64,000 bases of DNA. Source: Nocardioides sp. dk884 (GTDB lineage Bacteria; Actinomycetota; Actinomycetes; Propionibacteriales; Nocardioidaceae). The number at the start of each line of letters is the position of its first letter. The first letter of the stretch is position 1. The position numbers and the translations under genes are program-made. The stretch covers positions 62,001-126,000 of the forward strand of contig NZ_CP045649.1 of NCBI RefSeq assembly GCF_009557055.1, written 5' to 3'. The notes beneath the pieces are model-generated. The model did no database searches. It saw only the letters and a program-made list of their open reading frames with translations, and was not told where the DNA came from. Below, piece after piece: positions 30,357 through 39,785 of this stretch.

Positions 30357-31595
30357 TCAGCGTGGTCGGGGCGCGTCGCGCAGCGTGTGCGCGAGGGCCT
30401 GCGCCGCGGCCAGCACCTCCCCGAGCGGCCGGCCGAGCGCTGCGGCGGCGCGGTCCACGTCGTCGAGCTCGGGCTGGGCGTTGACCACCCGGCCGCCGAG
30501 GCGGGCCACCTTGACCGCGATCCGCTGGCCGTCGAGGTCGACGTGGGACGTCGCACGCGCCAGCGGGCGCTTGCGGACCGGGTGGTGGCGCACCCCGATC
30601 GTCGAGGTGTGGGTGAAGAGCACCTCCTCGATCGCCCCCAGCAGCCCGGGGGCGACCAGCGCCTGCACCGTGTGCGCCGGGCGGCCCTTCTTCATCAGCA
30701 CCGGCGTCAGCCAGGCATCGAGCGCCCCGGCGTCGAGCAGCGCCGCGAGCACCGAGGGCCAGACCCGGGGGTCGAGGTCGTCGACGTTGGCGGCCACCAC
30801 CAGCTCCTCGACGTGCTCGGGGCCGCCGGGGTCGCTCGGGTCGTGGGGCGTGGCGGTGGCAGAGGGGGAGACGCCGACCAGCAGCCGCACCACGTTGGCG
30901 TGCCCGGCGGGGTCGCGGGTGCCGGCCCCGACGCCCACCCGCTCGGTGCTCATCGCCGGCTGCGGGCCGTGCTCGGTGGCGAGGGTGCGCAGCAGGGCCG
31001 CGCCGGTCGGGGTGCAGAGCTCTCCCTCTGCGGCGCCCGGCGGGCCGGCGTACGACGGGGTGCCGGCGAGCAGCGCGACCACCGCGGGCGGCGGCACCGG
31101 GAGCGACCCGTGGGCGCTGCGGGCCCAGCCGTGCCCGACCGCGACCGGTGAGACGACGATCCGGTCCGCGCCCAGGTGCACGAAGCCGGCCGCGACGCCC
31201 ACGACGTCGGCGATCGCGTCGAGCGCCCCGACCTCGTGGAAGCGCACCCGCTCCGGGGTGGTCGCGTGCACCGCCGCCTCCGCCTCGGCCAAGCGGGTGA
31301 ACGCCGCCGTCGCGAGCGTCCGCACCGCCGGGTCGAGGCGGGCGGCCTCGAGCAGGCGGCGTACGTCGTCCCAGGTGCGGTGGTGGGTCGAGTCGGGGGC
31401 CGCCACCCGGCAGCGGGTGGCCGCCAGCGAGCCGCGGGTGACCTGCTCGACGCTGAGGGCGACCAGCTCGGGGGAGACCGCGTCGACGGCATCCCGCACC
31501 ACCTCCAGCGGCACCCCGGCGCCGAGCAGCGCGCCGAGCAGCATGTCGCCGCTGGCCCCGGCGGTGGCGTCGACCCAGACGGTGCGCGAGCTCAT
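30357..31595 (-). CDS. larC: Nickel pincer cofactor biosynthesis protein LarC
   Basis: A 412-residue protein that inserts nickel into the pincer cofactor of lactate racemase and its relatives. VWVDATAGASGDMLLGALLG at the N-terminus, VRFHEVGALDAIADVVGVA, PTGAALLRTLATE and VEELVVAANVDDLDPR are LarC signatures. It appears as one uninterrupted frame, without the LarC1/LarC2 split by programmed frameshift seen in some species. Coupled to larB by a four-base overlap. larE and larA are not in the window. Confidence 0.92.
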   Translation of the reverse strand: MSSRTVWVDATAGASGDMLLGALLGAGVPLEVVRDAVDAVSPELVALSVEQVTRGSLAATRCRVAAPDSTHHRTWDDVRRLLEAARLDPAVRTLATAAFTRLAEAEAAVHATTPERVRFHEVGALDAIADVVGVAAGFVHLGADRIVVSPVAVGHGWARSAHGSLPVPPPAVVALLAGTPSYAGPPGAAEGELCTPTGAALLRTLATEHGPQPAMSTERVGVGAGTRDPAGHANVVRLLVGVSPSATATPHDPSDPGGPEHVEELVVAANVDDLDPRVWPSVLAALLDAGALDAWLTPVLMKKGRPAHTVQALVAPGLLGAIEEVLFTHTSTIGVRHHPVRKRPLARATSHVDLDGQRIAVKVARLGGRVVNAQPELDDVDRAAAALGRPLGEVLAAAQALAHTLRDAPRPR

Positions 31596-32275
31596 CGGCG
31601 CGCGGCCCCGCGGGCCACCCGGGCGGCGTGCACGCCCGCGCCGTACCCGTTGTCGATGTTGACGACCGTGACGCCGGGCGCGCAGGAGCTGAGCATCGCC
31701 AGGAGCGCCGTGATCCCGCCGAGGGAGGCGCCGTAGCCGACGCTGGTCGGCACCGCGACCAGGGGTACGCCGCTCAGCCCGGCCACCACGGAGGGCAGCG
31801 CGCCCTCCATGCCGGCGATCACGACCAGGCAGTCGGCGGCGTCGAGACGGTCACGCACCGCGAGCAGCCGGTGCAGGCCGGCGACCCCCACGTCGGTGAT
31901 GAGGTCCACGGCGGCGCCGTGCGTGCGCACGGTGGTGACGGCCTCCGCGGCGACGGGGGCGTCGGAGGTGCCGGCCGCGACGACGGCGACGGTGCCGCGG
32001 GGCTCGGGCAGCGGGCCGAGGGTGGCGGTGCGCCCGAGCGGGTCCACGGTGGCGCCGAGCTCGTCGGCGGTCCGGGCGAGCGCGTCGTCGCCGAGACGGG
32101 TCGCGAGCACCGCGCGGTCGGGGTGCTGCGCGTGCAGGGCGGCGAGGATCGCGACCACCTCGGCGGGGGTCTTGCCCGCGCCGTACACGACCTCGGGGTC
32201 GCCGGTGCGCCGGGCCCGGTCCAGGTCGACGCGTGCGAAGCCGAGGTCTGCGGTGCGCGGGTCTGGCTCGTCCAC
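31592..32275 (-). CDS. larB: Nickel pincer cofactor biosynthesis protein LarB
   Basis: A 227-residue PurE-like enzyme that carboxylates and hydrolyses nicotinic acid adenine dinucleotide, the first step to the nickel pincer cofactor. DLDRARRTGDPEVVYGAGKT near the N-terminus and AAGTSDAPVAAEAV, VVIAGMEGALPSVVAGL, VPTSVGYGASLGGI in the PurE-like half are diagnostic. GTG 32,275 has TAGGTT seven bases upstream (32,283-32,288, reverse strand). First gene of a larB-larC operon. Confidence 0.92.
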   Translation of the reverse strand: MDEPDPRTADLGFARVDLDRARRTGDPEVVYGAGKTPAEVVAILAALHAQHPDRAVLATRLGDDALARTADELGATVDPLGRTATLGPLPEPRGTVAVVAAGTSDAPVAAEAVTTVRTHGAAVDLITDVGVAGLHRLLAVRDRLDAADCLVVIAGMEGALPSVVAGLSGVPLVAVPTSVGYGASLGGITALLAMLSSCAPGVTVVNIDNGYGAGVHAARVARGAARR

Positions 32276-32308
32276 GCCGACGAACCTAGCCCCGGAAGGG
32301 GCCCTGAG

Positions 32309-33148
32309 TCAGGAGCGCCAGGGATCGGCGGGGTAGACGCCGAGGACGCGCACGTCGGTGGTGAAGAACTCCAGCTCCTCGAGCGCGTGCTTGAGCCCGG
32401 GCTCGTCGGGGTGGCCGTCGACCTCGCAGAGGAACTGGGTGGCGGTGAACTGCCCGCCGACCATGTAGCTCTCCAGCTTGGTCATGTTCACGCCGTTGGT
32501 CGCGAACCCGCCGAGGGCCTTGTAGAGCGCGGCCGGGATGTTGCGGACGTTGAAGACGAAGCTGGTGACGACCGGCCCGTTGCCGGCGGGGGCCTGCACG
32601 AACTCGGGGGAGAGGACCACGAAGCGGGTGGTGTTGTGGTCCTCGTCCTCGACGTCCTCGGCGAGCACGTCGAGGCCGTAGATCGGCGCCGCCATCGGGG
32701 GCGAGATCGCGGCCTGGCTCGGGTCGCCGGCCTCGACGATCTCGCGCGCGGCCCCGGCGGTGTCGCCGGAGATCACCGGGGTCAGGCCGTGCTCGCGGAT
32801 GATCTTGCGGCACTGGCCGAGCGCGTGGACATGGCTGTGGACGGTGCGGATCTGGTCGAGGGAGGTGCCGGGCAGGGCCATCAGGTGGAAGCGGATCCGC
32901 AGGAAGTGCTCGGCGATGATGTAGAGCCCCGACTCGGGCAGGAAGTGGTGGATGTCGGCCACTCGCCCGGCGAGGGAGTTGTCGATCGGGATCATCGCCA
33001 GCTCGGCGTCCCCGGACGCGACCGCGGCGAACACGTCCTCGAACGACGCGCACGGGACGGTGTCCCAGTCGGGGTAGTGCTGCGCGCAGACGGCGTGCGA
33101 GTTGGAGCCGGGCTCGCCCTGGTAGGCGATGCGTCGAGGATCGGTCAC
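32309..33148 (-). CDS. pheA: Prephenate dehydratase
   Basis: A 279-residue enzyme converting prephenate to phenylpyruvate in phenylalanine synthesis. Catalytic domain: RIAYQGEPGSNSHAV, MIPIDNSLAGRVADIH, then HSHVHALGQCRKII and SGDTAGAAREI. The C-terminal ACT domain for Phe feedback has TSFVFNVRNIPAALYKALGG and TKLESYMVGG. GTG 33,148 rather than 33,154 is preferred because TAGGCT (33,155-33,160, reverse) then lies six bases upstream; its box overlaps that of the divergent DUF4446 gene. Confidence 0.93.
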   Translation of the reverse strand: MTDPRRIAYQGEPGSNSHAVCAQHYPDWDTVPCASFEDVFAAVASGDAELAMIPIDNSLAGRVADIHHFLPESGLYIIAEHFLRIRFHLMALPGTSLDQIRTVHSHVHALGQCRKIIREHGLTPVISGDTAGAAREIVEAGDPSQAAISPPMAAPIYGLDVLAEDVEDEDHNTTRFVVLSPEFVQAPAGNGPVVTSFVFNVRNIPAALYKALGGFATNGVNMTKLESYMVGGQFTATQFLCEVDGHPDEPGLKHALEELEFFTTDVRVLGVYPADPWRS

Positions 33149-33154
33149 CCCCAC

Positions 33155-33164
33155 AGCCTAGGGT
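33155..33164. promoter_or_regulatory. Overlapping divergent -10 boxes of pheA and the DUF4446 gene
   Basis: AGCCTAGGGT contains TAGGCT on the reverse strand (33,155-33,160) for pheA and TAGGGT on the forward strand (33,159-33,164) for the DUF4446 gene; the hexamers share two bases. Both are 6-7 bases from GTG starts, so the two leaderless promoters probably cannot be occupied at once. Confidence 0.6.
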
Positions 33165-33171
33165 TTGGTCC

Positions 33172-33582
33172 GTGGTCCTCCTCGCCGTCATCTCGCTGCT
33201 CGTCGCCCTCGCCGCCCTGGTCCTCGCCCTCGTCTCGCTGCGCCGCGGGCAGGCCGCCGGTCAGCGGCCCTCGGAGGAGGCGCTGCCCGAGGACGTCCAC
33301 GGGCTGCGCCAGGAGGTCGCCGCGCTGCGCGCCGAGACCCGCGACGCGCTGCGCCACCTCGCGGTGGTGCGCTACGACGCGTTCGGTGACATGGGCGGAC
33401 ATCTCTCCTGGTCGCTGGCGCTGCTCGACGACTCCGGCCACGGCGTCGTACTCACCTCGATCCACGGCCGCGCCGAGGCCCGCACCTACGCCAAGTCGAT
33501 CACCGCCTGGCGCTGCGAGCAGCAGCTCTCCCCCGAGGAGTCCGAAGCCATCGAGCACGCCCGCCCCCAGCTCCACCGCTGA
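33172..33582 (+). CDS. DUF4446 family protein
   Basis: A 136-residue protein with one N-terminal membrane helix (LLAVISLLVALAALVLALVS), a coiled linker (LRQEVAALRAETRDALRHL), and the DUF4446 domain VVRYDAFGDMGGHLSWSLALLD...GVVLTSIHGRAEARTYAK. Function is unknown; the family is widespread in Gram-positives. The protein probably faces the cytoplasm. Leaderless GTG start. Confidence 0.85.
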   Translation: MVLLAVISLLVALAALVLALVSLRRGQAAGQRPSEEALPEDVHGLRQEVAALRAETRDALRHLAVVRYDAFGDMGGHLSWSLALLDDSGHGVVLTSIHGRAEARTYAKSITAWRCEQQLSPEESEAIEHARPQLHR

Positions 33583-33600
33583 CCTTCCCCTGACCCAGTA

Positions 33601-33740
33601 CGCCGAGTCGGCGCCAATGGTGCGGCGAGTCGGCGCCAATGGCGGAGTTCTCCCCAGGACCTGTGCAGAACTTCGCCACACGCGCCGACTGGGGCAACCA
33701 CACGCGCCGAGTCGCGCAACCACACGCGCCGACTCGGCGA
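33601..33740. repeat. Second cluster of GCCGASTCGGC repeats
   Basis: Two GCCGAGTCGGCGCCAATGG-type units at 33,602-33,645, a unique stretch, then three GCCGACT/GAGTCG units with the CAACCACAC spacer at 33,690-33,738. Same family and same order of flavours as 9,146-9,364. Lies between convergent genes. Confidence 0.8.
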
Positions 33741-33744
33741 GGGG

Positions 33745-34527
33745 TCAGGCGAGGAAGCCGAGGACGAGGGCGCCGACGGCGACCACCCCGGCCAGGGCGG
33801 AGCCGCCGGTGCAGAGCAGTGCGCGACGGGTGTGCTCGGCGTGCAGCTCTGCCTCGCTGCGCGTGGAGATGACCAGCGCGGCGGACGGGGAGTCGCGGAC
33901 CTCGAGGCGCCCGGAGCGGTCGGTGGCCTCGCCCTGCACGAACAGCGGGGTGCCGGGGGTGAGCACCCACTCCTCGTACTCGTAGCCGAGGGTCTCCCGG
34001 CCGGCCGGGAGGACCAGGCGGAGCGCGCCGATGCTGACCGCGGCGCCGCTGCGCCCGGTCTCGGGGCGGAACTCGCTGCGCACCTTGCGCGGGTGGTCCA
34101 CCGCCGTCTCCGGCACCACGACGACCTCACCGTGCTCGTCGCGGAGCACGAAGGGCTCGCGGCTGCGGCTCTCGGTCACCACCTCGGTGCGGGTCTGGGT
34201 GCGGCGCGTCCCCTGGGAGTCGGTGCGCCGCTCCTCGTAGCGTCGGCTGACCTTGTGGTGGTGCCAGACGCACGGGGTCCCGGAGATCTCCGAGGTGAGC
34301 AGCCCCTGCGGCCCGGGGGCAGCCACGCCGCTCAGCTCGACCCGCTCGGCGTAGCTGCGGCTGCCGACGGCGTCGCTCGCGGCGCCGGCCAGGGCGGTCA
34401 GGGTCGCGGTCGTGGAGGTCTCCGTGCCGCGCAGCCGCTGGCGGGCGCCGCGGGCCTCGTGGGCGAGATAGCCCAGCCCGACCGCGACGACGGCGGCGAC
34501 GGCAGCGGCGATCAGGTAGGACGTCAT
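33745..34527 (-). CDS. GIDE-domain (MULAN-like) membrane protein
   Basis: A 260-residue protein with an N-terminal membrane helix (MTSYLIAAAVAAVVAVGLGYL) and a C-terminal one (STALAGVVAVGALVLGFLA-like), enclosing a GIDE domain, the region related to the mitochondrial E3 ligase MULAN: GLLTSEISGTPCVWHHHKVSR, long charged strand, then LGYEYEEWVLTPGTPLFVQGEA. Bacterial members lack the RING finger and their function is unknown. A good ribosome site (GGAGG) precedes the ATG, unlike most genes here. Confidence 0.75.
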   Translation of the reverse strand: MTSYLIAAAVAAVVAVGLGYLAHEARGARQRLRGTETSTTATLTALAGAASDAVGSRSYAERVELSGVAAPGPQGLLTSEISGTPCVWHHHKVSRRYEERRTDSQGTRRTQTRTEVVTESRSREPFVLRDEHGEVVVVPETAVDHPRKVRSEFRPETGRSGAAVSIGALRLVLPAGRETLGYEYEEWVLTPGTPLFVQGEATDRSGRLEVRDSPSAALVISTRSEAELHAEHTRRALLCTGGSALAGVVAVGALVLGFLA

Positions 34528-34624
34528 CGAAGAACCTCCGGTCGGCGTGGCGGTGCGCGCCCACCCTGCCGCAGCCGGGCCGAGCGTGTCCGGAACCTGG
34601 CCGATCCTGTGGAGGAACTCCGGC

Positions 34625-36199
34625 TCAGCGCGGCACGCGCACCAGCAGGCGACCGTGCACGCACTGCATCCGCAGCTCGCGGCCCGCCCCGATCGAGTCG
34701 CCGTCGAGTTGGCGCGGGGTGTCCGCCGCGGCCCGGATGACGACCGAGGACCCGGTCTTGCGGTCCACGAGCTCGTCGGTGTGCGGCCGCTTGGCCAGCA
34801 CCCGCCAGGCCAGCGGCAGCCAGCCCGCGAAGTTCTTGGGGTGCAGGATCACCACGTCGAGCAGACCGTCGTCGATCACGGCATCGGGCAGCAGCGGCAT
34901 CCCGGCCTGGAGGAAGCCGACGTTGCCGACGACCACCGTCCGGGCTCGGTGCCGGGTGAACTCCCCTCCGTCGACGGAGATCTCGACGCGTACGGCGGGG
35001 AACATCAGCGACTTGGCGCCCGACACGACGTAGGCGATCCAGCCGACGCGCTTCTTCAGGTCCTCGTTGACGCCCGCCATGATCGCGGCGTCGAAGCCCA
35101 TCCCGGCCATCACCATGAAGTGGGTGTCCTCGATGCCGTCGCCGCCGACCTCGACCATGTCGATGGCGCGGTCCTGGCCGTTGAGCCCGACGTCGATCGC
35201 GGAGCGGATGTAGAGCGGGATGCCCAGGTTGCGGGCCAGCAGGTTGCCGGTGCCGGCCGGGATGATCCCGACCGGGATGCCGGTGCCGGCGAGCTCGGCG
35301 CACACCTCGCGCACCGTGCCGTCGCCGCCGCAGACCAGCACCAGGTCGGCGCCGGCGACCGCGGCCGCCTCGGCCATGCCGGTGCCCGGGTCCTCGACGG
35401 TCGTGTGGTGCCACACCGGCGTCGACCAGCCGGCCTCGGCCGCCATCGCGCTGACGACGTGCTTGAACTGCCCGACGTCCTCCACCTTGATCGGGTTGAG
35501 GATCACGTGCAGCGAGCGCGTCGAGGCGAAGACCTCCGCCAGCGGCTCCACGCTGGCCGCGCTGCTGCGCGGCAGCGGGTTGACCACGGCGAGCCCGATC
35601 AGGACGCAGGCGAGCCCCAGCACCGTGCCGCCGACGACGTCGGTGGGGAAGTGCCGGCCCAGCAGCACCCGGTCGAGGCAGACCACGACGATGAGCGCGA
35701 GCAGCGCCGTACCGACGAGGCGTCGCACGCTGCGACGGCGTACCAGCATCGTGACCAGCACGAAGGACACCCCGGCGAGCGCGGCGACGGAGGAGGCGTG
35801 ACCGGAGGGGAAGGAGTGGGTGGTCAGCAGGTCCTCGGTGAGCTGCCACTCCGGGCGGTCGCGCCCCACGGTCAGCTTGAGCAGCGTCGTGGCCACCGAG
35901 GCCAGGACCATCACAAACACGGTGAAGTACGCCGCGCGCCGGTGGCCCTTGAGGAACATCGTGGCGGCGAGCAGCACCGTCAGCACCGTCATGCCGATCG
36001 TGCCGAAGGCCAGCTCGACCGCCCGCAGCGGGGCGCGCAGCCACGGCATGTCCACCGCCCACTGCTGCGCGGGGTCGCCGCGGTCGTCGAGGGCGGCCAC
36101 CGGCCCCCAGCCCTGGACAGCGGCGAGTGCGATGCCGGAGAAGAGGGCGACGCAGAGCAGGGCCCAGGTCAGGTGCACCACACGAGGACGATCCAGCAC
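34625..36199 (-). CDS. Bifunctional PAP2 phosphatase / diacylglycerol kinase-like protein
   Basis: A 524-residue fusion. The N-terminal half is a PAP2 lipid phosphatase with six membrane helices and motifs KLTVGRDRPEW, HSFPSGHASSVA and RHFPTDVVGG. From about residue 220 it is a DAGK catalytic domain: LHVILNPIKVEDVGQFK, VCGGDGTVREVCAEL, GIIPAGTGNLLARNLGIPL. One half would remove, the other add, phosphate on lipids such as diacylglycerol or an undecaprenyl or phosphatidylinositol lipid. GTG 36,199 has CATACT six bases upstream; the upstream open frame lacks family similarity. Confidence 0.88.
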   Translation of the reverse strand: MLDRPRVVHLTWALLCVALFSGIALAAVQGWGPVAALDDRGDPAQQWAVDMPWLRAPLRAVELAFGTIGMTVLTVLLAATMFLKGHRRAAYFTVFVMVLASVATTLLKLTVGRDRPEWQLTEDLLTTHSFPSGHASSVAALAGVSFVLVTMLVRRRSVRRLVGTALLALIVVVCLDRVLLGRHFPTDVVGGTVLGLACVLIGLAVVNPLPRSSAASVEPLAEVFASTRSLHVILNPIKVEDVGQFKHVVSAMAAEAGWSTPVWHHTTVEDPGTGMAEAAAVAGADLVLVCGGDGTVREVCAELAGTGIPVGIIPAGTGNLLARNLGIPLYIRSAIDVGLNGQDRAIDMVEVGGDGIEDTHFMVMAGMGFDAAIMAGVNEDLKKRVGWIAYVVSGAKSLMFPAVRVEISVDGGEFTRHRARTVVVGNVGFLQAGMPLLPDAVIDDGLLDVVILHPKNFAGWLPLAWRVLAKRPHTDELVDRKTGSSVVIRAAADTPRQLDGDSIGAGRELRMQCVHGRLLVRVPR

Positions 36200-36299
36200 C
36201 GGGTCAGTATGACCGGGCCCCGGCGGCGCGGACGCGCCAGGGACGCGCCAGGGGAGAATGCGGGTGAGGTGGGCGACGGGGTCCCGATAACCTTGCCGC

Positions 36300-37595
36300 A
36301 TGATCGACCCACGCATCCTGCGAGACGACCCAGACCGTGTGCGCGCTGCCCAGGCGAAGCGGGGTCTGTCCGACGAGATCGTGGACGTCGCGCTGCGTGC
36401 CGACACCGCCCGTCGTTCCGCGATCACCACCTTCGAGGCCAAGCGCGCCGAGCAGAAGAGCCTCGGCAAGCTCGTCGCCAAGGCGACCGGCGAGGAGAAG
36501 GCCGAGCTGCTGGCCCGCACCAAGGCCCTCGCGGCGGAGGTGAAGGAGGCCGAGGCGGCGCAGAAGGTCGCCGAGGAGACCTGGAACGACGCGATCCACT
36601 CGCTGCCCAACCTCGCGGCCGAGGCCGCGCCCGCCGGCGGCGAGGACGACTTCGTCGTGCTCGAGACGCTCGGCATCCCCCGCGACTTCGCCGCCGAGGG
36701 CTTCGAGCCCCGCGACCACCTCGAGCTCGGCCGCCTGCTCGGCGCGATCGACGTGGAGCGCGGCGCCAAGGTCTCGGGCTCGCGGTTCTACTTCCTCACC
36801 GGTATCGGCGCCCGCCTCGAGCGCGCACTGGTGGCGATGGCCCTCGACCAGGCCGCCGAGGCCGGGTTCACCGAGGTGATCCCGCCGGCGCTGGTGCGCC
36901 CGCGTGCCATGGACGGCACCGGCTTCCTGGGCCAGGCCGCCGACGACGTCTACCGCATCGAGGGCGAGGAGCTCTACCTCGTCGGCACCTCGGAGGTGCC
37001 GATGGCGGCGTACCACTCCGATGAGATCCTCGACGGCGCCTCGCTGCCGCGCCGGTACGCCGCGTTCAGCCCGTGCTACCGCAAGGAGGCCGGCTCGCAC
37101 GGCAAGGACACCCGCGGCATCTTCCGGGTGCACTGGTTCGACAAGGTCGAGATGTTCGTCTACGCCGACCCCGCCGACGCGGAGGCCGAGCACCTGCGGC
37201 TCCTGGCCTGGGAGAAGGAGTTCCTCAGCAAGCTCGAGCTGCCCTTCCAGGTCATCGACGTGGCCGCCGGCGACCTGGGGCTGTCCGCGATCCGCAAGTT
37301 CGACTGCGAGGCGTGGATCCCGACCCAGGCCAAGTACCGCGAGCTGACCTCGACCTCGAACTGCACCGAGTTCCAGTCCCGCCGCCTCGACATCCGGGCC
37401 CGCTTCGCGGCTGACTCGGGCTCGGGCACGGAGACCCGCCCGCTGGCCACGCTCAACGGCACCCTGTGCGCCGTCACCCGCACGATCGTCGCGCTGCTGG
37501 AGAACCACCAGCAGGCCGACGGGTCGGTGCGCGTGCCGGAGGCGCTGCGGCCCTACCTCGGCGGGCTCGAGGTGCTGAAGCCGGTGGCCCAGTGA
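36300..37595 (+). CDS. serS: Seryl-tRNA synthetase
   Basis: A 431-residue class II aminoacyl-tRNA synthetase charging tRNA-Ser. N-terminal coiled-coil arm (about 30-100), then motif 2 [20 protein letters not shown] and motif 3 near the end [40 protein letters not shown] is the typical start. TAACCT (36,288-36,293) lies six bases before the ATG. First gene of a tightly coupled operon with two HAD phosphatases and a GNAT protein. Two tRNA-Ser genes lie 8-9 kb downstream. Confidence 0.96.
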   Translation: MIDPRILRDDPDRVRAAQAKRGLSDEIVDVALRADTARRSAITTFEAKRAEQKSLGKLVAKATGEEKAELLARTKALAAEVKEAEAAQKVAEETWNDAIHSLPNLAAEAAPAGGEDDFVVLETLGIPRDFAAEGFEPRDHLELGRLLGAIDVERGAKVSGSRFYFLTGIGARLERALVAMALDQAAEAGFTEVIPPALVRPRAMDGTGFLGQAADDVYRIEGEELYLVGTSEVPMAAYHSDEILDGASLPRRYAAFSPCYRKEAGSHGKDTRGIFRVHWFDKVEMFVYADPADAEAEHLRLLAWEKEFLSKLELPFQVIDVAAGDLGLSAIRKFDCEAWIPTQAKYRELTSTSNCTEFQSRRLDIRARFAADSGSGTETRPLATLNGTLCAVTRTIVALLENHQQADGSVRVPEALRPYLGGLEVLKPVAQ

Positions 37596-38455
37596 CCTCG
37601 GTCCGACGCGAGGACAAGCCCGCCGTGCCCGAGGGCTGGGTCCCCCGGATGGTCGCGCTCGACATCGACGGCACGCTGCTGAAGTGGATCGAGGGCCTCG
37701 GTGCGACCCACGAGGAGATCTCCCCGGCCGTCCACGCCGCGGTGCACCGGGCCCTCGCGGGCGGGGCGCACATCGTGCTGGCCAGCGGGCGCTCCCCGCA
37801 CGGCATGACCGGCATCGCCGACCTGCTCGACCTGCACGGCGAGGAGCGGGACCGGCTCTGGGTGGTGGCCTCCAACGGCGCCGTCGTCTTCCGCTACCCG
37901 CCGCTCGAGGTGGTCCACGAGGAGACCTTCGACGCCAGGCCCGCGGTCGCGGCCATCCTGGAGCGCCACCCCAACGCGCGGGTGGCGGTCGAGGAGCGCG
38001 GCTTCGGCTACCGGGTGACCCAGCACTTCCCCGAGGGCGAGCTGGCCGGCGAGATGATCGTCACCGAGCTCGACGACCTCGTCGCCGGCCCGGTCAGCCG
38101 CGTGATCATCCGCGACCCCGACGCCACCGCCGAGGAGTTCGTCGAGCTCGCCGAGGGCCTGGGCCTGCACGGCACCAACTACGTCGTCGGCTGGACCGCG
38201 TGGCTCGACCTCGCCCCGGTGGGCGTCTCGAAGGCCTCCGGCCTCGAGCACGTCGCCCGGGTGCTCGGTGTCGACGCCGCCGACGTGCTCGCCATCGGCG
38301 ACGGGCGCAACGACATCGAGATGCTCCAGTGGGCCGGTCGCGGGGTGGCGATGGGTCAGGCGATCCAACCGGTCATCGACGTCGCCGACGACGTCGCCGA
38401 GAGCGTGTACGACGACGGAGCGGCGATCGAGATCGGCCGCTGGTTCCCCGCGTGA
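37592..38455 (+). CDS. HAD-family (Cof-type) hydrolase
   Basis: A 287-residue HAD phosphatase with type IIB cap. Motif [14 protein letters not shown], motif [10 protein letters not shown], and motif [24 protein letters not shown]. Cof-type enzymes dephosphorylate sugar phosphates or similar small molecules; the substrate is unknown. GTG 37,592 overlaps the serS stop by four bases and the stop overlaps the GNAT start by four, indicating coupling. Confidence 0.88.
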   Translation: MTSVRREDKPAVPEGWVPRMVALDIDGTLLKWIEGLGATHEEISPAVHAAVHRALAGGAHIVLASGRSPHGMTGIADLLDLHGEERDRLWVVASNGAVVFRYPPLEVVHEETFDARPAVAAILERHPNARVAVEERGFGYRVTQHFPEGELAGEMIVTELDDLVAGPVSRVIIRDPDATAEEFVELAEGLGLHGTNYVVGWTAWLDLAPVGVSKASGLEHVARVLGVDAADVLAIGDGRNDIEMLQWAGRGVAMGQAIQPVIDVADDVAESVYDDGAAIEIGRWFPA

Positions 38456-38937
38456 GCGCGCTGCCGGTGCTGGTCACGACCGCCCGCCTCGGGCTGCCCC
38501 TCTGGACGGCCGAGGACGTCGCCGCGATCCGTGGCGGCGGCCGGCGACCCGGCTGGCACGCCGACTTCCCGCGCCGCGACGACGTCGACGCCGCCACCTT
38601 GTGGCGCGACGGCGACACCTGGAGCTCGCGCAGCGTGGTCCGCGGCGTGACGGTGCTCGGCTCGATCGGCTTCTACGGGCCCCCGGAGCCGGCGGCCGAC
38701 GGCGTCGCCGAGGTCGAGGTCGGCTACGGGCTGGTCGCCGAGGCCCGCGGCTGGGGCTTCATGACCGAGGCGCTCGGCGCGCTGGTGGGCGAGTGCGACC
38801 GGCTCGGCGTACGCGTGCGCGCCAGCGTCGCGCCGGACAACCGGGCCAGCATCAAGGTGCTCGCCACCTGCGGGTTCACCGAGCTGCGCGGGGCCAACGA
38901 GGACGGCGAGCTGGTCATGGTGCGGCCGCTGCGATGA
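38452..38937 (+). CDS. GNAT-family N-acetyltransferase
   Basis: A 161-residue acetyltransferase of RimJ/RimL type. The acetyl-CoA loop region is EVEVGYGLVAEARGWGFMTE, followed by RVRASVAPDNRASIKVLATC and GFTELRG. The substrate is unknown; relatives acetylate protein N-termini or small amines. It starts at GTG 38,452 overlapping the previous stop, and its stop overlaps the ATG of the second HAD gene. Confidence 0.85.
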   Translation: MSALPVLVTTARLGLPLWTAEDVAAIRGGGRRPGWHADFPRRDDVDAATLWRDGDTWSSRSVVRGVTVLGSIGFYGPPEPAADGVAEVEVGYGLVAEARGWGFMTEALGALVGECDRLGVRVRASVAPDNRASIKVLATCGFTELRGANEDGELVMVRPLR

Positions 38938-39785
38938 CCACCCCCACGAACCAGCCCACGCCCGTGGACCCGTCAGTGGACCAGTCTGGGACCCGCCTCC
39001 CGCGCCTGGTCGCCACCGACCTGGACGGCACCCTGGTGCGCTCGGACGGCACCATCTCCGACTACACCCGCGACGTGCTCCTGGAGCTCGACCGCCGCGA
39101 CGTACCGGTCGTGTTCGTGACCGGGCGCCCGCTGCGCTGGGCCGAGGACGTCTTCGAGCACGTCGGTCGCCACGGCCTGGCGATCATCTCCAACGGGGCG
39201 CTGGTCTGGGACGTCGCGCGCAGCGCCGTCGACCTGGAGCGCGCCATCGAGCCCGGCCTCGGCCTGGCCTCCGCGCAGCTGCTGCGCGAGGCGGTGCCCG
39301 GCACGACGTACGCCGTGGAGGACGTCGAGGGGATCGGCCTGGAGCCGCACTTCATGGAGCGCTATCCGATGCCCGAGGGCTCGCGCCGGGCACCGGTCGA
39401 GGAGCTCTTCGACCGTCCCGCCCTCAAGCTGCTCGCCCGCCACGAGGAGCTGGCGCCGCAGGAGTTCTGGGACGCCGCCGAGCAGGCGCTGGGCGGTCGG
39501 CTGGTGATCACCTGGTCCTCCTCGAGCTCGCTGCTCGAGATCAGCGCGCCCGGCGTCACCAAGGCCTCCACCCTCGAGCTGCTCGCCGCCCGCCTGGGGA
39601 TCGGCGCCGAGGAGGTGGTGGCGTTCGGTGACATGCCCAACGACCTGCCGATGCTCACCTGGGCCGGTACGTCGTACGCCATGGCCGACGCGCACCCCAC
39701 CGTCACCGCCGCGGCGCGCCGCATCGCCCCACGCAACGACGACGACGGCGTCGCACGGGTGCTGGCTGGTGTGTTCGGTCTGTGA
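38934..39785 (+). CDS. HAD-family (Cof-type) hydrolase
   Basis: A 283-residue HAD phosphatase, second in this operon and only distantly similar to the first. Motif I LVATDLDGTLVRSDGTIS, motif II VVFVTGRPLRWAEDV, K in SAPGVTKASTLELLA, motif IV VVAFGDMPNDLPMLTWAG. Probably a cytoplasmic sugar-phosphate phosphatase; substrate unknown. Coupled at both ends by four-base overlaps. Confidence 0.88.
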   Translation: MTTPTNQPTPVDPSVDQSGTRLPRLVATDLDGTLVRSDGTISDYTRDVLLELDRRDVPVVFVTGRPLRWAEDVFEHVGRHGLAIISNGALVWDVARSAVDLERAIEPGLGLASAQLLREAVPGTTYAVEDVEGIGLEPHFMERYPMPEGSRRAPVEELFDRPALKLLARHEELAPQEFWDAAEQALGGRLVITWSSSSSLLEISAPGVTKASTLELLAARLGIGAEEVVAFGDMPNDLPMLTWAGTSYAMADAHPTVTAAARRIAPRNDDDGVARVLAGVFGL

